DNA of 64,000 nt from Epibacterium ulvae (GCF_900102795.1 NZ_FMWG01000001.1:248001-312000); one strand, 5' to 3'; positions 51,684 through 59,711 are shown, counted from the first letter of the stretch. The notes: generated from the letters alone by a model not told the origin. Translations and numbers: made by a program.

Positions 51684-52472
51684 TCAGAGATGATCTGGCT
51701 GTGGCATGCCCAATGCGTGAAAGCCGCCATCCACGCGGATAACTTCTCCTGTTGTGCAGGCACCTGCATCAGACGCCAAATACACAGCGGTTCCCCCAAC
51801 GGCTTCGAGCGTCGCATTAGACCGTAAGGGGGCATTTTGATCTGTATGCTTGAAGGTTTTGCGCGCGCCGCCAATTGCCGCTCCCGCTAATGTCTTCATC
51901 GGACCTGGGGAAATCGCGTTGACACGGATACCATCAGGACCAAGGTCATTGGCAAGATACCGCGTCGCAGATTCCAGAGCAGCCTTTGCTACTCCCATAA
52001 CGTTGTAGTTTGGTACAACACGGTTTGACCCCAGATAGGTCAGAGTCAGCAAGGTGCCGCCATTTTCCTGCATCATCGGATAAGCACGGCGTGCAACTTC
52101 AATGAATGAATAGGCTGAGATATCCATTGAATTCTTGAAATTTGCACGGCTGGTATTCAAAAAACGGCCGGTAAGCTCAGTCTTGTCTGAATAAGCAATA
52201 GCATGCACGATGAAATCAATGGTCGGCCAACGTTCTGCAAGCTGTTCAAATGCCGCATCAAGAGAGGCATCGTCGGTGACATCAACATCGACCATGAAAT
52301 CGCTACCGATGCTTTCGGCCAGAGGTTTCAATCGGTTGCCGAAGGCTTCGCCTTGATATGTAAAGGCCAGCTCTGCGCCTGCTTCGGACATGGCTTTGGC
52401 AATGCCCCAAGCAATTGACCGATCGTTGGCCACCCCCATGATGAGACCGCGTTTGCCGGAAAGTGCGTGCAT
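51684..52472 (-). CDS. fabI: Enoyl-ACP reductase (NADH)
   Basis: A 262-residue short-chain dehydrogenase-like enzyme with GLIMGVANDRSIAWGIAKAM, catalytic YNVMGVAK (Tyr-x6-Lys), RVNAISPGPMKTLAG and GEVIRVDGGFHALGM, diagnostic of FabI. It reduces trans-2-enoyl-ACP in each cycle of fatty acid elongation. It lies downstream of fabB in the same direction. Confidence 0.93.
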   Translation of the reverse strand: MHALSGKRGLIMGVANDRSIAWGIAKAMSEAGAELAFTYQGEAFGNRLKPLAESIGSDFMVDVDVTDDASLDAAFEQLAERWPTIDFIVHAIAYSDKTELTGRFLNTSRANFKNSMDISAYSFIEVARRAYPMMQENGGTLLTLTYLGSNRVVPNYNVMGVAKAALESATRYLANDLGPDGIRVNAISPGPMKTLAGAAIGGARKTFKHTDQNAPLRSNATLEAVGGTAVYLASDAGACTTGEVIRVDGGFHALGMPQPDHL

Positions 52473-52571
52473 GATTTTCCCTCGAATTTTATTTTGGATA
52501 GGCGCAATTGACTACAAAGGTCAAGAATTGGGCGTTTCGTAAATGTGGAGCCCAGTGCGCCTGTGATACAA

Positions 52572-52589
52572 ACGGCCCTTTTGGGCCGT
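52572..52589 (-). terminator. Hairpin between fabB and fabI
   Basis: ACGGCCC (52572-52578) and GGGCCGT (52583-52589) form a 7-bp stem with a 4-base loop in the 134-base gap after fabB. The following minus-strand bases are only partly T-rich, so it may attenuate rather than stop transcription into fabI. Confidence 0.45.
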
Positions 52590-52606
52590 CTGCGTCCCAC
52601 CCGTGA

Positions 52607-53836
52607 TTAATCGCGATATTTGGAGAGAACCATCGAACCGTTGGTCCCTCCAAACCCAAAGCTGTTGGTCATAACGCTGTCGAGACCGGCATTTTTGACC
52701 AGTTCAGTTGCGATCTCGCCGTCGTTGATCCCTTCAGCCAAAGTCTCAACATTGATCGAGGGGGTGATGAAATCATTATCGAGCATGAGCAGACAGAAAA
52801 TCGCTTCCATTGCGCCTGCTGCACCTTGCCCATGGCCTGTCATTGATTTGGTAGAACTGATGGGGGGAACACTGCCTTCACCAAAGACACGGCGGACGGC
52901 TTCAACCTCACCAACATCGCCAACAGGCGTGGACGTGCCATGAGCGTTGATGTAACTGACAGCGCGTCCTTCAGGTAAAGTTTGAAGAGCCAGTCGCATG
53001 GCGCGTTCGCCACCTTCGCCAGATGGCGCGACCATATCATGCCCATCTGATGTGGCTGCAAACCCGGTTACTTCGGCGTATATTTTTGCGCCACGTGCCA
53101 GCGCATGTTCCAGATCTTCCAAAACGACAATGCCGCCACCGCCGGTGATGACAAAACCGTCGCGATCTTGGTCAAAGGCACGGGATGCTTTTTCAGGAGT
53201 GTCATTGTTTTTTGAGGACATGGCGCCCATTGCATCGAACAGGCAAGAGAGAGTCCAATCCAGCTCTTCCGCACCACCAGCGAACATCACGTCTTGCTTG
53301 CCCATCATGATCTGTTCGGCAGCGTTTCCGATGCAATGCAGTGAAGTTGAACAGGCCGAGGTGATGGAATAGTTGATGCCTTTGATTTTAAACGCAGTCG
53401 CTAAGTTTGCAGAAATGGTCGACGACATGGCTTTAGGGACTGCAAACGGGCCAATGCGTTTGGTCGCGCCTGATTTCAAAACCGTCTGATGGGCAGTCAG
53501 CATCGCAGATGTAGAAGGACCACCAGAGCCGGCAACCAGACCTGTGCGTTCATTTACAATCTGCTCTTGTGTCAGACCCGCATCAGAAATGGCTTGTTGC
53601 ATGGCAATATGGGCATAAGCGGCACCAGGGCCCATAAAACGCAAAGTGCGTTTATCGACATGTTCTTTGATATCGATTTTCAGCGTGCCTGCGATCTGGC
53701 TGCGAAACCCGTGTTCGGCCATCTCGGAGCTGGCTACAATACCGGACTTCCCGGCTTTAAGAGAGGCAAGCACCTCTTCGGCATTGTTCCCGATGCTGGA
53801 TACAATCCCCAGCCCTGTGACGACGACTCGGCGCAT
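52607..53836 (-). CDS. fabB: Beta-ketoacyl-ACP synthase I
   Basis: A 409-residue thiolase-fold condensing enzyme with active-site cysteine in ITSACSTSLHCIG, histidines in INAHGTSTPVGD and KSMTGHGQGAAGAMEA, and the FGFGGTNGSMVLSKY end. FabB is required for elongation of the cis-unsaturated intermediate made by FabA. The usual close neighbour fabA is instead 5.2 kb upstream, with the guanidine operon in between. Confidence 0.93.
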   Translation of the reverse strand: MRRVVVTGLGIVSSIGNNAEEVLASLKAGKSGIVASSEMAEHGFRSQIAGTLKIDIKEHVDKRTLRFMGPGAAYAHIAMQQAISDAGLTQEQIVNERTGLVAGSGGPSTSAMLTAHQTVLKSGATKRIGPFAVPKAMSSTISANLATAFKIKGINYSITSACSTSLHCIGNAAEQIMMGKQDVMFAGGAEELDWTLSCLFDAMGAMSSKNNDTPEKASRAFDQDRDGFVITGGGGIVVLEDLEHALARGAKIYAEVTGFAATSDGHDMVAPSGEGGERAMRLALQTLPEGRAVSYINAHGTSTPVGDVGEVEAVRRVFGEGSVPPISSTKSMTGHGQGAAGAMEAIFCLLMLDNDFITPSINVETLAEGINDGEIATELVKNAGLDSVMTNSFGFGGTNGSMVLSKYRD

Positions 53837-53918
53837 GCGGCCTCCCTGATTTGCTTACGCCTTAGTAAGACAGGCGGCTGTGATGGGCAAGACAGAGACC
53901 GTATGCACTAGTGTCACA

Positions 53919-53993
53919 TTCAAGAATGCACCTTTGGCACCAACAGAGAGACAAGGTTGAGATCTGTCTGCTGCGGCAACGTGCATTCTTGAA
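53919..53993. repeat. Perfect 13-bp inverted repeat around a 49-base spacer
   Basis: TTCAAGAATGCAC (53919-53931) is repeated in inverted form as GTGCATTCTTGAA (53981-53993). It lies between fabB and the end of the guanidine operon. It might be an operator pair, a long-loop terminator or a scar of insertion; no target-site duplication or transposase was seen. Confidence 0.6.
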
Positions 53994-54007
53994 AACCCAA
54001 ACAGCTG

Positions 54008-54160
54008 TTAGCGCTTAAGCATAAATAAAGCTGCCCCCGCTGCGATCGCAGCCAAGATCAAAAGTAATTCGATACCATGGGTGTGAAAATGATCATCGGT
54101 ATGGGCCAACACGGGCGCCGCTGCTGAGGTTGCAACTATTGCGGCAATAAGCGTTTTCAT
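54008..54160 (-). CDS. Tiny histidine-containing membrane protein, last gene of the guanidine operon
   Basis: A 50-residue peptide with a signal-like or first hydrophobic segment (MKTLIAAIVATSAAAPVLA), a short loop HTDDHFHTHG with four histidines and two aspartates, and a membrane helix (IELLLILAAIAAGAALFML) ending KR. The ATG overlaps the preceding gene stop as ATGA, with GGAGATAGAGG upstream. It resembles small DUF6732-like roseobacter proteins, but that match is tentative. The His/Asp loop, probably periplasmic, could bind a metal. Confidence 0.65.
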   Translation of the reverse strand: MKTLIAAIVATSAAAPVLAHTDDHFHTHGIELLLILAAIAAGAALFMLKR

Positions 54161-54606
54161 GCCTCTATCTCCTGTTTTCTTTGATATAAAAAGTCGCGAA
54201 TATCGAGTGTCGATTTTTCTTTCAGCGATACGTAAATCAACGACATATTGGTACGTTCCTGAACCATCTCGCCGGGGAAGGGAAGGTAGCTCAACTCTTG
54301 TGAGCCAAAGGACGGAGATGCGGTGCCCACTTGCCAATCGGTCTTCAGCTCGACGTCGATTAGCTTCAATGCTTTTTTGCCATCTTTGGCTGGACGCTCA
54401 AATGGCACACCTGCGAGTTTCAGATAGCTGGTCTTGTCAGTCGCTTTTAGGAACCCATCAATGAACTGCGTGGCCAGCACCTGCAGATCAGCGGCTTCAT
54501 CTTCATGATGCATATGGCTGTGCAGGTGATCCCCGTGGGCATGATTGTGACCATGCCCGTGAGGGGCATGGTCGTGATGGTGGTGATGTGGATGATCGTG
54601 TGGCAT
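54157..54606 (-). CDS. Histidine-rich putative metal-binding accessory protein
   Basis: A 149-residue protein whose first 37 residues contain 18 histidines (starts MPHDHPHHHHHDHAP), like the His-rich ends of HypB, UreE or SlyD nickel proteins. The rest (about 40-149: LATQFIDGFLKATDKTSYLKL, LIDVELKTDWQVGTA, DIRDFLYQRKQEIEA) is not a family I recognise; no GTPase motif is present, so it is not HypB. It shares one base with the ureohydrolase stop (TGATG), so the two are co-translated. A nickel storage or insertion role for the ureohydrolase is inferred from this context. Confidence 0.75.
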   Translation of the reverse strand: MPHDHPHHHHHDHAPHGHGHNHAHGDHLHSHMHHEDEAADLQVLATQFIDGFLKATDKTSYLKLAGVPFERPAKDGKKALKLIDVELKTDWQVGTASPSFGSQELSYLPFPGEMVQERTNMSLIYVSLKEKSTLDIRDFLYQRKQEIEA

Positions 54607-55880
54607 CAGACCCCCACCTTATGCGGGCCATCGTTGCGCCAGCGGCGCCCTGAAAATTCTCCGTGTGGCGTTGAGACAGGTTTGTCGATGAATTTTTTAT
54701 GCGCCCCGAGCTTGCCGTTAGAGACCAAGGCACCAAGCACATCGACAATGACACGCGTCCCCATAAGGGCTGTGATGTCTGAGGTATCATAAGGCGGAGA
54801 GACCTCTACCAGCTCAAGGCCACAGATGCCTTCAGCAGCAATGCCAGAGGCAAGCGCCAAAGCTTCACGTGGTAGGAAACCACCGGGTTCAGGCCAGCCG
54901 GTTCCGGGGACAAACCCACAATCGATAGAATCGATGTCAAATGACATGTAAACCATGTCGACATCTTTCCACGCCATTTCCAGTGCCATCTCGATGGTTT
55001 TATCGATCCCCATTTTCTCCATATCACCCATGGTGATAATATTGGTGTTGCGCTCACGAGCGACTTTGACGGCCTCGCGGGGAACTTGCCAGCCTCCGAT
55101 ACCAATCTGCACAAGGTTGGTGGCAGGTACGTTGGGCAAGTTGGTTGAATGGAACCATGGTGTTGTGTGCATCCGCTCATCCAAGTCTTTTTCCTGAATG
55201 TCGGCGTGCCGGTCAAAGTGAACGATACCAATCTTCTTGGATGTGCATTCTGCAATGCCACGCACACAGGGGAAGCCGATAGAGTGGTCGCCTCCAATCA
55301 TGATCGGCAGAGAGCCAGAGCTGAACACATGGCTGACGGCGCGGCTGATCTGGTCAAATGATTTTTCGATGTTTGCAGGGATGGTAAACACATCCCCCGC
55401 ATCGCAAAGCGTCATCTGTTCGCGCAGATCAACTCCGATTTCGTAATTGTACGGCGTGTAAAGCGCTGAGATTTTCCGCACTCCTTGCGGGCCAAACCGG
55501 GTGCCGGGGCGATAAGTGGTGCCGCCATCAAAGGGGATGCCCAGAACGGTTGCGTCATAGTCGGCAACTTCCAGAACGTCTTCGGCATAGGGGGCTTTCA
55601 GGAAAGTATTGATCCCAGCAAAGTGCGGAAGCTCACCGCGCGCAAAGGTCGGAATTGATTTGTCTTCTATGCTGTCGGCACCGGTCAAGCCCATGCGCAA
55701 TGCCCACTGGCGTTCTTCTTCCATGCGCCCTTCTGGCAGATCCGCTTCAAGATGCATGGCTTTCCATCCGGCAAGCTTCGTAAGGTCCGGGTGGTGATTT
55801 CGCTTTTCGCGTTGATCGGCAAGTTGCTGCAGCTCAACAGGGTGATGAGAACGGGATTTGGCCCGATCATTCAGAAACAT
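54606..55880 (-). CDS. gdmH: Agmatinase/arginase-family ureohydrolase, probable guanidine hydrolase
   Basis: A 424-residue ureohydrolase with metal ligands in MIGGDHS (H199), HFDRHAD (D223, H225, D227) and SFDIDSID (D315, D317), then VPGTGWPEPGG. It has an N-terminal extension of about 100 residues not found in classical agmatinases (about 300 residues), and reads DRHADIQEKDLDERMHTTPW where agmatinases have a DAHxD-type loop followed by a different sequence. These features, and the guanidine-I riboswitch leader of its operon, point to a nickel-dependent guanidine hydrolase (guanidine to urea and ammonia) rather than agmatinase. It overlaps the ATPase gene by 14 bases. Confidence 0.78.
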   Translation of the reverse strand: MFLNDRAKSRSHHPVELQQLADQREKRNHHPDLTKLAGWKAMHLEADLPEGRMEEERQWALRMGLTGADSIEDKSIPTFARGELPHFAGINTFLKAPYAEDVLEVADYDATVLGIPFDGGTTYRPGTRFGPQGVRKISALYTPYNYEIGVDLREQMTLCDAGDVFTIPANIEKSFDQISRAVSHVFSSGSLPIMIGGDHSIGFPCVRGIAECTSKKIGIVHFDRHADIQEKDLDERMHTTPWFHSTNLPNVPATNLVQIGIGGWQVPREAVKVARERNTNIITMGDMEKMGIDKTIEMALEMAWKDVDMVYMSFDIDSIDCGFVPGTGWPEPGGFLPREALALASGIAAEGICGLELVEVSPPYDTSDITALMGTRVIVDVLGALVSNGKLGAHKKFIDKPVSTPHGEFSGRRWRNDGPHKVGV

Positions 55881-56625
55881 CAGTTTCCTCCTTCATTTGA
55901 AACGGGATGCCGCCATCGCGGGCATCAAAATCATAAGTGATAGTTGCGCCATATCGGCCGGGATCATGTGGATCCCAGCGGGGCTTGTCGAAAACGAGCA
56001 CGCGATCGCCCAGTTTAAACCCTTCTTGCAGATCATGTGTGACCATGAAGACGGTCATGTTGGTTTCGTCGCGCAATTCCATAAGGAAATCATGCATTTG
56101 CAAGCGTGTTCCGGGATCCAGTGCGCCAAAGGGTTCATCCAGTAGCAGGATGCGCGGTTTGGCATTCATTGCTTGGCCAATGGCCAGGCGTTGCTGCATC
56201 CCACCTGATAAAGAGGCAGGATACTGATGTGCAACATGGTTCAGGCCAATACGTTCCAGCATATCATCGGCGCGCCTGCCGGCAGCTTTGCGCGCGTTGC
56301 GGCTAAGGCGTCCGAAGGGGGTGTTAAAGCTTTCAGCAGCGATCAAATTGTCGCGCACGCTAAGATGTGGAAAGACCGAGTACTTTTGGAATACGACACC
56401 GCGTTCAAGGTTGGGTTCGCGCGCAGGCGTGCCGCCATCGATGCGGATTTCGCCACGATAAGGTTGCTCTTGCGCTAAGAGCATACGCAGGAATGTGGAT
56501 TTGCCGCAGCCTGACGCTCCAACGATCGAGATGAATTCTCCTTCGTGAATGTCCACATTGACACGTTCGAGGATGGAGCGGGTTCCGTAGCGCTGCCAGA
56601 GGTTTGAGACGGTGACAAAGCTCAT
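55867..56625 (-). CDS. ABC transporter ATP-binding protein of the guanidine operon
   Basis: A 252-residue ATPase of the nitrate/taurine/urea-carboxylase-associated group, starting MSFVTVSNLWQRYG, with Walker A GASGCGKS, VVFQKYSVFPHLSVRDNL, signature LSGGMQQRLAIGQAM and Walker B ILLLDEPFGALD. The start at 56625 overlaps the permease stop as ATGA; the longer frame lies inside the permease gene. It drives import with the permease and binding protein encoded just upstream. Confidence 0.88.
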   Translation of the reverse strand: MSFVTVSNLWQRYGTRSILERVNVDIHEGEFISIVGASGCGKSTFLRMLLAQEQPYRGEIRIDGGTPAREPNLERGVVFQKYSVFPHLSVRDNLIAAESFNTPFGRLSRNARKAAGRRADDMLERIGLNHVAHQYPASLSGGMQQRLAIGQAMNAKPRILLLDEPFGALDPGTRLQMHDFLMELRDETNMTVFMVTHDLQEGFKLGDRVLVFDKPRWDPHDPGRYGATITYDFDARDGGIPFQMKEETDVSE

Positions 56626-57434
56626 AGACCTGCCTCCATCCATGGAAAGGCCCGGCGTGATAGGTTTTTCAACAGCCAGTCGATGAGGAAGGCCAAAACT
56701 GTAATCCACATGACGTAAGTAAGGATCACATCCATTGCGAGATACCGCCGTACAAGGAAGATCCGGTATCCTAAACCGACGTTTGAGGCGACAGCTTCGG
56801 CTGCGATCAGGAACAGCCAAGCAGATCCCAGTGAAAGGCGCACGTTTGAGATCAGCCTTGGCAACACCTGCGGTAAAGCGACGCGCATGGCAATGACCGC
56901 TGAAGATGCCCCAAGGGTCTGGGCTTTAACAATTTGTTCGTGGGGGATTTCCAGTACGCGCTGTGCAAGATCCCGTGTCATAAAGGGGGTAATGCCAATG
57001 ACGATGAGAACAATCTTGGAAGTTTCACCGAGGCCAAACACGATGAAAAGGATCGGTAAAAGCGCAAGTGGCGGAACCATTGATAAAACAGCAATGACGC
57101 TGGACAGGGTTGAGCGTGCATAGGGCAAAAGCCCAACTGCTAGCCCAATCGCAAGCGACAGTGTTGCCGCAATCCCGACACCAGCCGCCAATCGACCAAG
57201 GCTTGCCAAGGTATCATTCCACAAGAGGATTTCTTTTGACCGCCGATCGGGTTCCGTAAAGAGCCGTTGTGCCGTTTCAACAATGGTTGAGGGGGCAGGC
57301 AGAAGTTTGTCCTGTGGATTTGCTTCCAAGCGAATGTCAGAAGCAATGGCATATGCAAGAAAGATCGCCAAAAATGGCAGTGCAGCTAAAAGTATGGCCG
57401 CAGGGCGTTCTGGGATTTTGTTGATCCATCGCAT
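56622..57434 (-). CDS. ABC transporter permease of the guanidine operon
   Basis: A 270-residue inner-membrane permease with six or so helices and the EAA-type loop EQIVKAQTLGASSAVIAMRVALPQVLP, of the SsuC/TauC/NrtB group. It starts 65 bases after the binding-protein gene, across a stable stem-loop. Confidence 0.87.
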   Translation of the reverse strand: MRWINKIPERPAAILLAALPFLAIFLAYAIASDIRLEANPQDKLLPAPSTIVETAQRLFTEPDRRSKEILLWNDTLASLGRLAAGVGIAATLSLAIGLAVGLLPYARSTLSSVIAVLSMVPPLALLPILFIVFGLGETSKIVLIVIGITPFMTRDLAQRVLEIPHEQIVKAQTLGASSAVIAMRVALPQVLPRLISNVRLSLGSAWLFLIAAEAVASNVGLGYRIFLVRRYLAMDVILTYVMWITVLAFLIDWLLKNLSRRAFPWMEAGL

Positions 57435-57456
57435 GCGGAGCCCTCCTAGTTAGGTT

Positions 57457-57484
57457 GTGGCCCCCTCTGTCTAAGAGGGGCCAC
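57457..57484 (-). terminator. Stem-loop between binding-protein and permease genes
   Basis: GTGGCCCCCTCT (57457-57468) pairs with AGAGGGGCCAC (57474-57484) with one bulged C. A hairpin of this kind after a periplasmic binding-protein gene usually protects its mRNA and lowers expression of the membrane genes. Confidence 0.6.
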
Positions 57485-57499
57485 TGTGAGGTCACATCG

Positions 57500-58567
57500 T
57501 TACAGTTTGCCGTCGGCTGCCAACTGCATGTATGTCGTATCAAAGCGCAGCTTGACGTTGCCTGCATCGCCAGTGGTGCTGCCATCTGGATAGCTGACAC
57601 CAATAAAATCGGCACTGGGTGCGCCTTCGCCTAAGATGCCTTTGTCAAACAGGAAATCTGCAACATTTGTCATGGTTTCTGGCAGGTCAGCTGCACTGGC
57701 CTGCGCAACCGCATCTTTTGCATCAAAGAACATTTCAGTCGCTGCCAACTGTGCCTTGTAACCTGCTAGATCCGTGCCAGAGGCTTCGGCGAGTGCTGTT
57801 AGCACATCTTCATCACCAGCAGCTATGAGTGACATAACCTCGTACCACGCACCTGTAACAGCTTTGCCAAAAGCAGGATTGTCGGCCAGAGTTTCCGTAT
57901 TGACGACCATCAGGTCGAGGATCTCACCAGCGATGTCTGCACTGTCAAACAAGACATTGGCATCCGCGTTTGAGCCGGTGATTTCAGAGACCAATGGGTT
58001 CCATGTCACCACAGTCTCGACATCTTTGGTGGCATAGGCTGCGATCATATCGGCGTCTGAGGTGTTGATGACACCGTCCAGATCAGATTCTTCTAGTCCG
58101 ACACTGTCGAGTGCGCGGGCAAGAAGGTAGTGCGATACGGAGAGTTCGACCAGGTTGACAGGTTTACCTTTAAGGTCTTGTAGGCTGCCTTCACCTTTCA
58201 GAATAACCGCATCATTGCCGTTTGAATAATCTCCAACGATGAGCGCTGTCGTGTCAACGCCCCCACCTGAGGGAATGGACAGCGTATCCATATTGGTCGC
58301 TGAGACGCCATCAAATGCGCCAGCTGTGTATTGGTTGATCGATTCGACATAATCGTTAAACTGTACAATCTCTACGTCGATACCGTATTTGTCCGCCCAC
58401 TTGTCCATGATGCCACTGTCTTCCAGATAGCCCCATGGCATCCATCCGACATAAATCGACCAGGCAAGTTTGAATTCGGTTTTCTCTTCTGCTGCGGCAG
58501 GTACAGCGAGACCGGCCAGAACACCCATCGCAAGGGCCGTTGCAGACATTATTTTTTTAAATTTCAT
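57500..58567 (-). CDS. Periplasmic substrate-binding protein of the guanidine operon
   Basis: A 355-residue NrtA/TauA-like binding protein with signal peptide (MKFKKIMSATALAMGVLAGLA, cleaved near PAAAEEK), then FKLAWSIYVGWMPWGYLEDSGIM, FNDYVESINQYTAGAFDGVSATNMD and SNGNDAVILKG. This layout matches binding proteins found with urea/guanidine carboxylases. It is the first gene under the riboswitch; ATG 58565-58567 has AGGGAAAG three bases upstream (58570-58577). Guanidine or a guanidino compound is the expected ligand. Confidence 0.87.
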   Translation of the reverse strand: MKFKKIMSATALAMGVLAGLAVPAAAEEKTEFKLAWSIYVGWMPWGYLEDSGIMDKWADKYGIDVEIVQFNDYVESINQYTAGAFDGVSATNMDTLSIPSGGGVDTTALIVGDYSNGNDAVILKGEGSLQDLKGKPVNLVELSVSHYLLARALDSVGLEESDLDGVINTSDADMIAAYATKDVETVVTWNPLVSEITGSNADANVLFDSADIAGEILDLMVVNTETLADNPAFGKAVTGAWYEVMSLIAAGDEDVLTALAEASGTDLAGYKAQLAATEMFFDAKDAVAQASAADLPETMTNVADFLFDKGILGEGAPSADFIGVSYPDGSTTGDAGNVKLRFDTTYMQLAADGKL

Positions 58568-58585
58568 GTCTTTCCCTGTTGTTGC

Positions 58586-58624
58586 GTTCCGCCGTTTTTT
58601 TGGTTTTCGGCCCGCTGGCGGAAC
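58586..58624 (-). promoter_or_regulatory. Probable expression-platform hairpin of the riboswitch
   Basis: GTTCCGCC (minus strand, 58617-58624) can pair with GGCGGAAC (58586-58593), close to the ribosome-binding site of the binding-protein gene. The same GTTCCGCC occurs in the first conserved box of the aptamer (58745-58752), so GGCGGAAC has two competing partners, as expected of a switch. Confidence 0.5.
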
Positions 58625-58649
58625 TAAAGAGATCGGGCGCGGACTAAAC

Positions 58650-58770
58650 CAGCGCAGTAACCTCCCGGGATTTTGGCCCGCCGTGTGCCCTTTCGGATTT
58701 TGCCAAAAGGGTGACGCTTCTCGGACCTGACCCGCTGGGAAAGCGGCGGAACCCTAAGCGTCCTGCTTTC
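58650..58770 (-). ncRNA. Guanidine-I riboswitch (ykkC RNA)
   Basis: On the minus strand the leader contains, in order, the four conserved boxes of the ykkC/guanidine-I aptamer: CTTAGGGTTCCG (58747-58758), GGTCCGAGAA (58718-58727), ACACGGCGGG (58677-58686) and CCCGGGAGG (58661-58669), with AAAA between the last two. It lies 83 bases before the binding-protein gene. ykkC subtype 2 RNAs (ppGpp or PRPP ligands) share some boxes, but the downstream importer and ureohydrolase favour guanidine. It should switch the operon on when guanidine is present. Confidence 0.88.
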
Positions 58771-58968
58771 TCAAGTCAGGGCAAAGCTGGCTTTGAAATC
58801 AATGAATGTGACGGGTGAGGTTCAGGCAAAATCACAAATTGGTGGATTTATGAGCAATTCTGGGGGGATTTTGAGTAATTTTAGCGCAAAAAATTGAGGC
58901 GCAGGGCGTCTCGCAACAACCCGGTTTTGCGCGTAGCGTAAAAGATGTTCGGTTGCCCCCGAATCAAA
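58771..58968. promoter_or_regulatory. Region upstream of the riboswitch, presumed promoter
   Basis: This stretch lies between the fabA terminator and the aptamer and should contain the promoter of the guanidine operon on the minus strand. Several AT-rich candidate boxes exist but none stands out. No gene is visible. Confidence 0.4.
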
Positions 58969-58990
58969 AAAGAGGCCCTTGGGCCTCTTT
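58965..58990 (-). terminator. Rho-independent terminator of fabA
   Basis: AAAGAGGCCC (58969-58978) pairs with GGGCCTCTTT (58981-58990) around TT, with a T-run on the minus strand beyond it. It ends fabA and so separates fabA transcription from the guanidine operon. Confidence 0.88.
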
Positions 58991-59021
58991 CTATAAGTTC
59001 TTATTTCGATATCTAACGACT

Positions 59022-59531
59022 TCAGCTTTCGCTTAAAGCCACCTTCATGTCTTTAACCTGATAGATGACTTCGCCATCTGCTTCGACAATCCCATCTGCG
59101 ACACCCATTGTAAGGCGGCGGGTTTGAACGGCTTTTGTGAAGTCAATTTTATAGGTGAGCATTTTGCGATCTGGTCGCACCATGCCCGTCAATTTAACTT
59201 CACCGACACCCAATGCATAGCCGCGACCCTGCCAGCCACGCCAGCCTAGGTTGAAACCCGTCAATTGCCATAAGCCGTCAAGCCCGAGGCATCCTGGCAT
59301 GATTGGGTTGCCGGGGAAATGGCAATCAAAGAACCAAAGATCAGGGGTAATATCAAATTCCGCCAACACATGACCTTTGCCGTGCGCGCCGCCATCGGCG
59401 GAGATGTCTGTGATACGATCCATCATAAGCATCGGAGGAGCAGGAAGCTGCGCATTCCCTGGGCCAAACAGCTCACCTCGGGCGCATTTCAAAAGGTCTT
59501 CCTTGTCAAAGCTGCTTGGGTATTCGGCCAT
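59022..59531 (-). CDS. fabA: 3-hydroxydecanoyl-ACP dehydratase/isomerase
   Basis: A 169-residue hot-dog-fold enzyme with [28 protein letters not shown] (catalytic His and Asp), MLMMDRI and [14 protein letters not shown]. It dehydrates 3-hydroxydecanoyl-ACP and isomerises the product to the cis-3 enoyl form, starting unsaturated fatty acid synthesis. It is divergent from irr across 180 bases and has its own terminator. Confidence 0.95.
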   Translation of the reverse strand: MAEYPSSFDKEDLLKCARGELFGPGNAQLPAPPMLMMDRITDISADGGAHGKGHVLAEFDITPDLWFFDCHFPGNPIMPGCLGLDGLWQLTGFNLGWRGWQGRGYALGVGEVKLTGMVRPDRKMLTYKIDFTKAVQTRRLTMGVADGIVEADGEVIYQVKDMKVALSES

Positions 59532-59711
59532 TCGGGCAGGTCTCCTGCTGTGTCATCGCTAATTTGCCCTCCTGTAGCACCGGGCAAATGTGTCCTGCAA
59601 GAGCTGACGCCACGATTGATTGGAGGGCGGGTGGCTAGTTGCGAGTGAATTTCATTTGAAATTTGGACAAGGCTACGCCATATTTGTATGGCAGGATAGC
59701 TAGGAACAGAT

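Noticed and set aside
54606-55880. Agmatinase (speB) as the function of the ureohydrolase
   Set aside because: Metal motifs fit the superfamily, but the long N-terminus, altered loop after the DxHxD motif and riboswitch context favour guanidine hydrolase. Agmatinase is kept only as the fallback.
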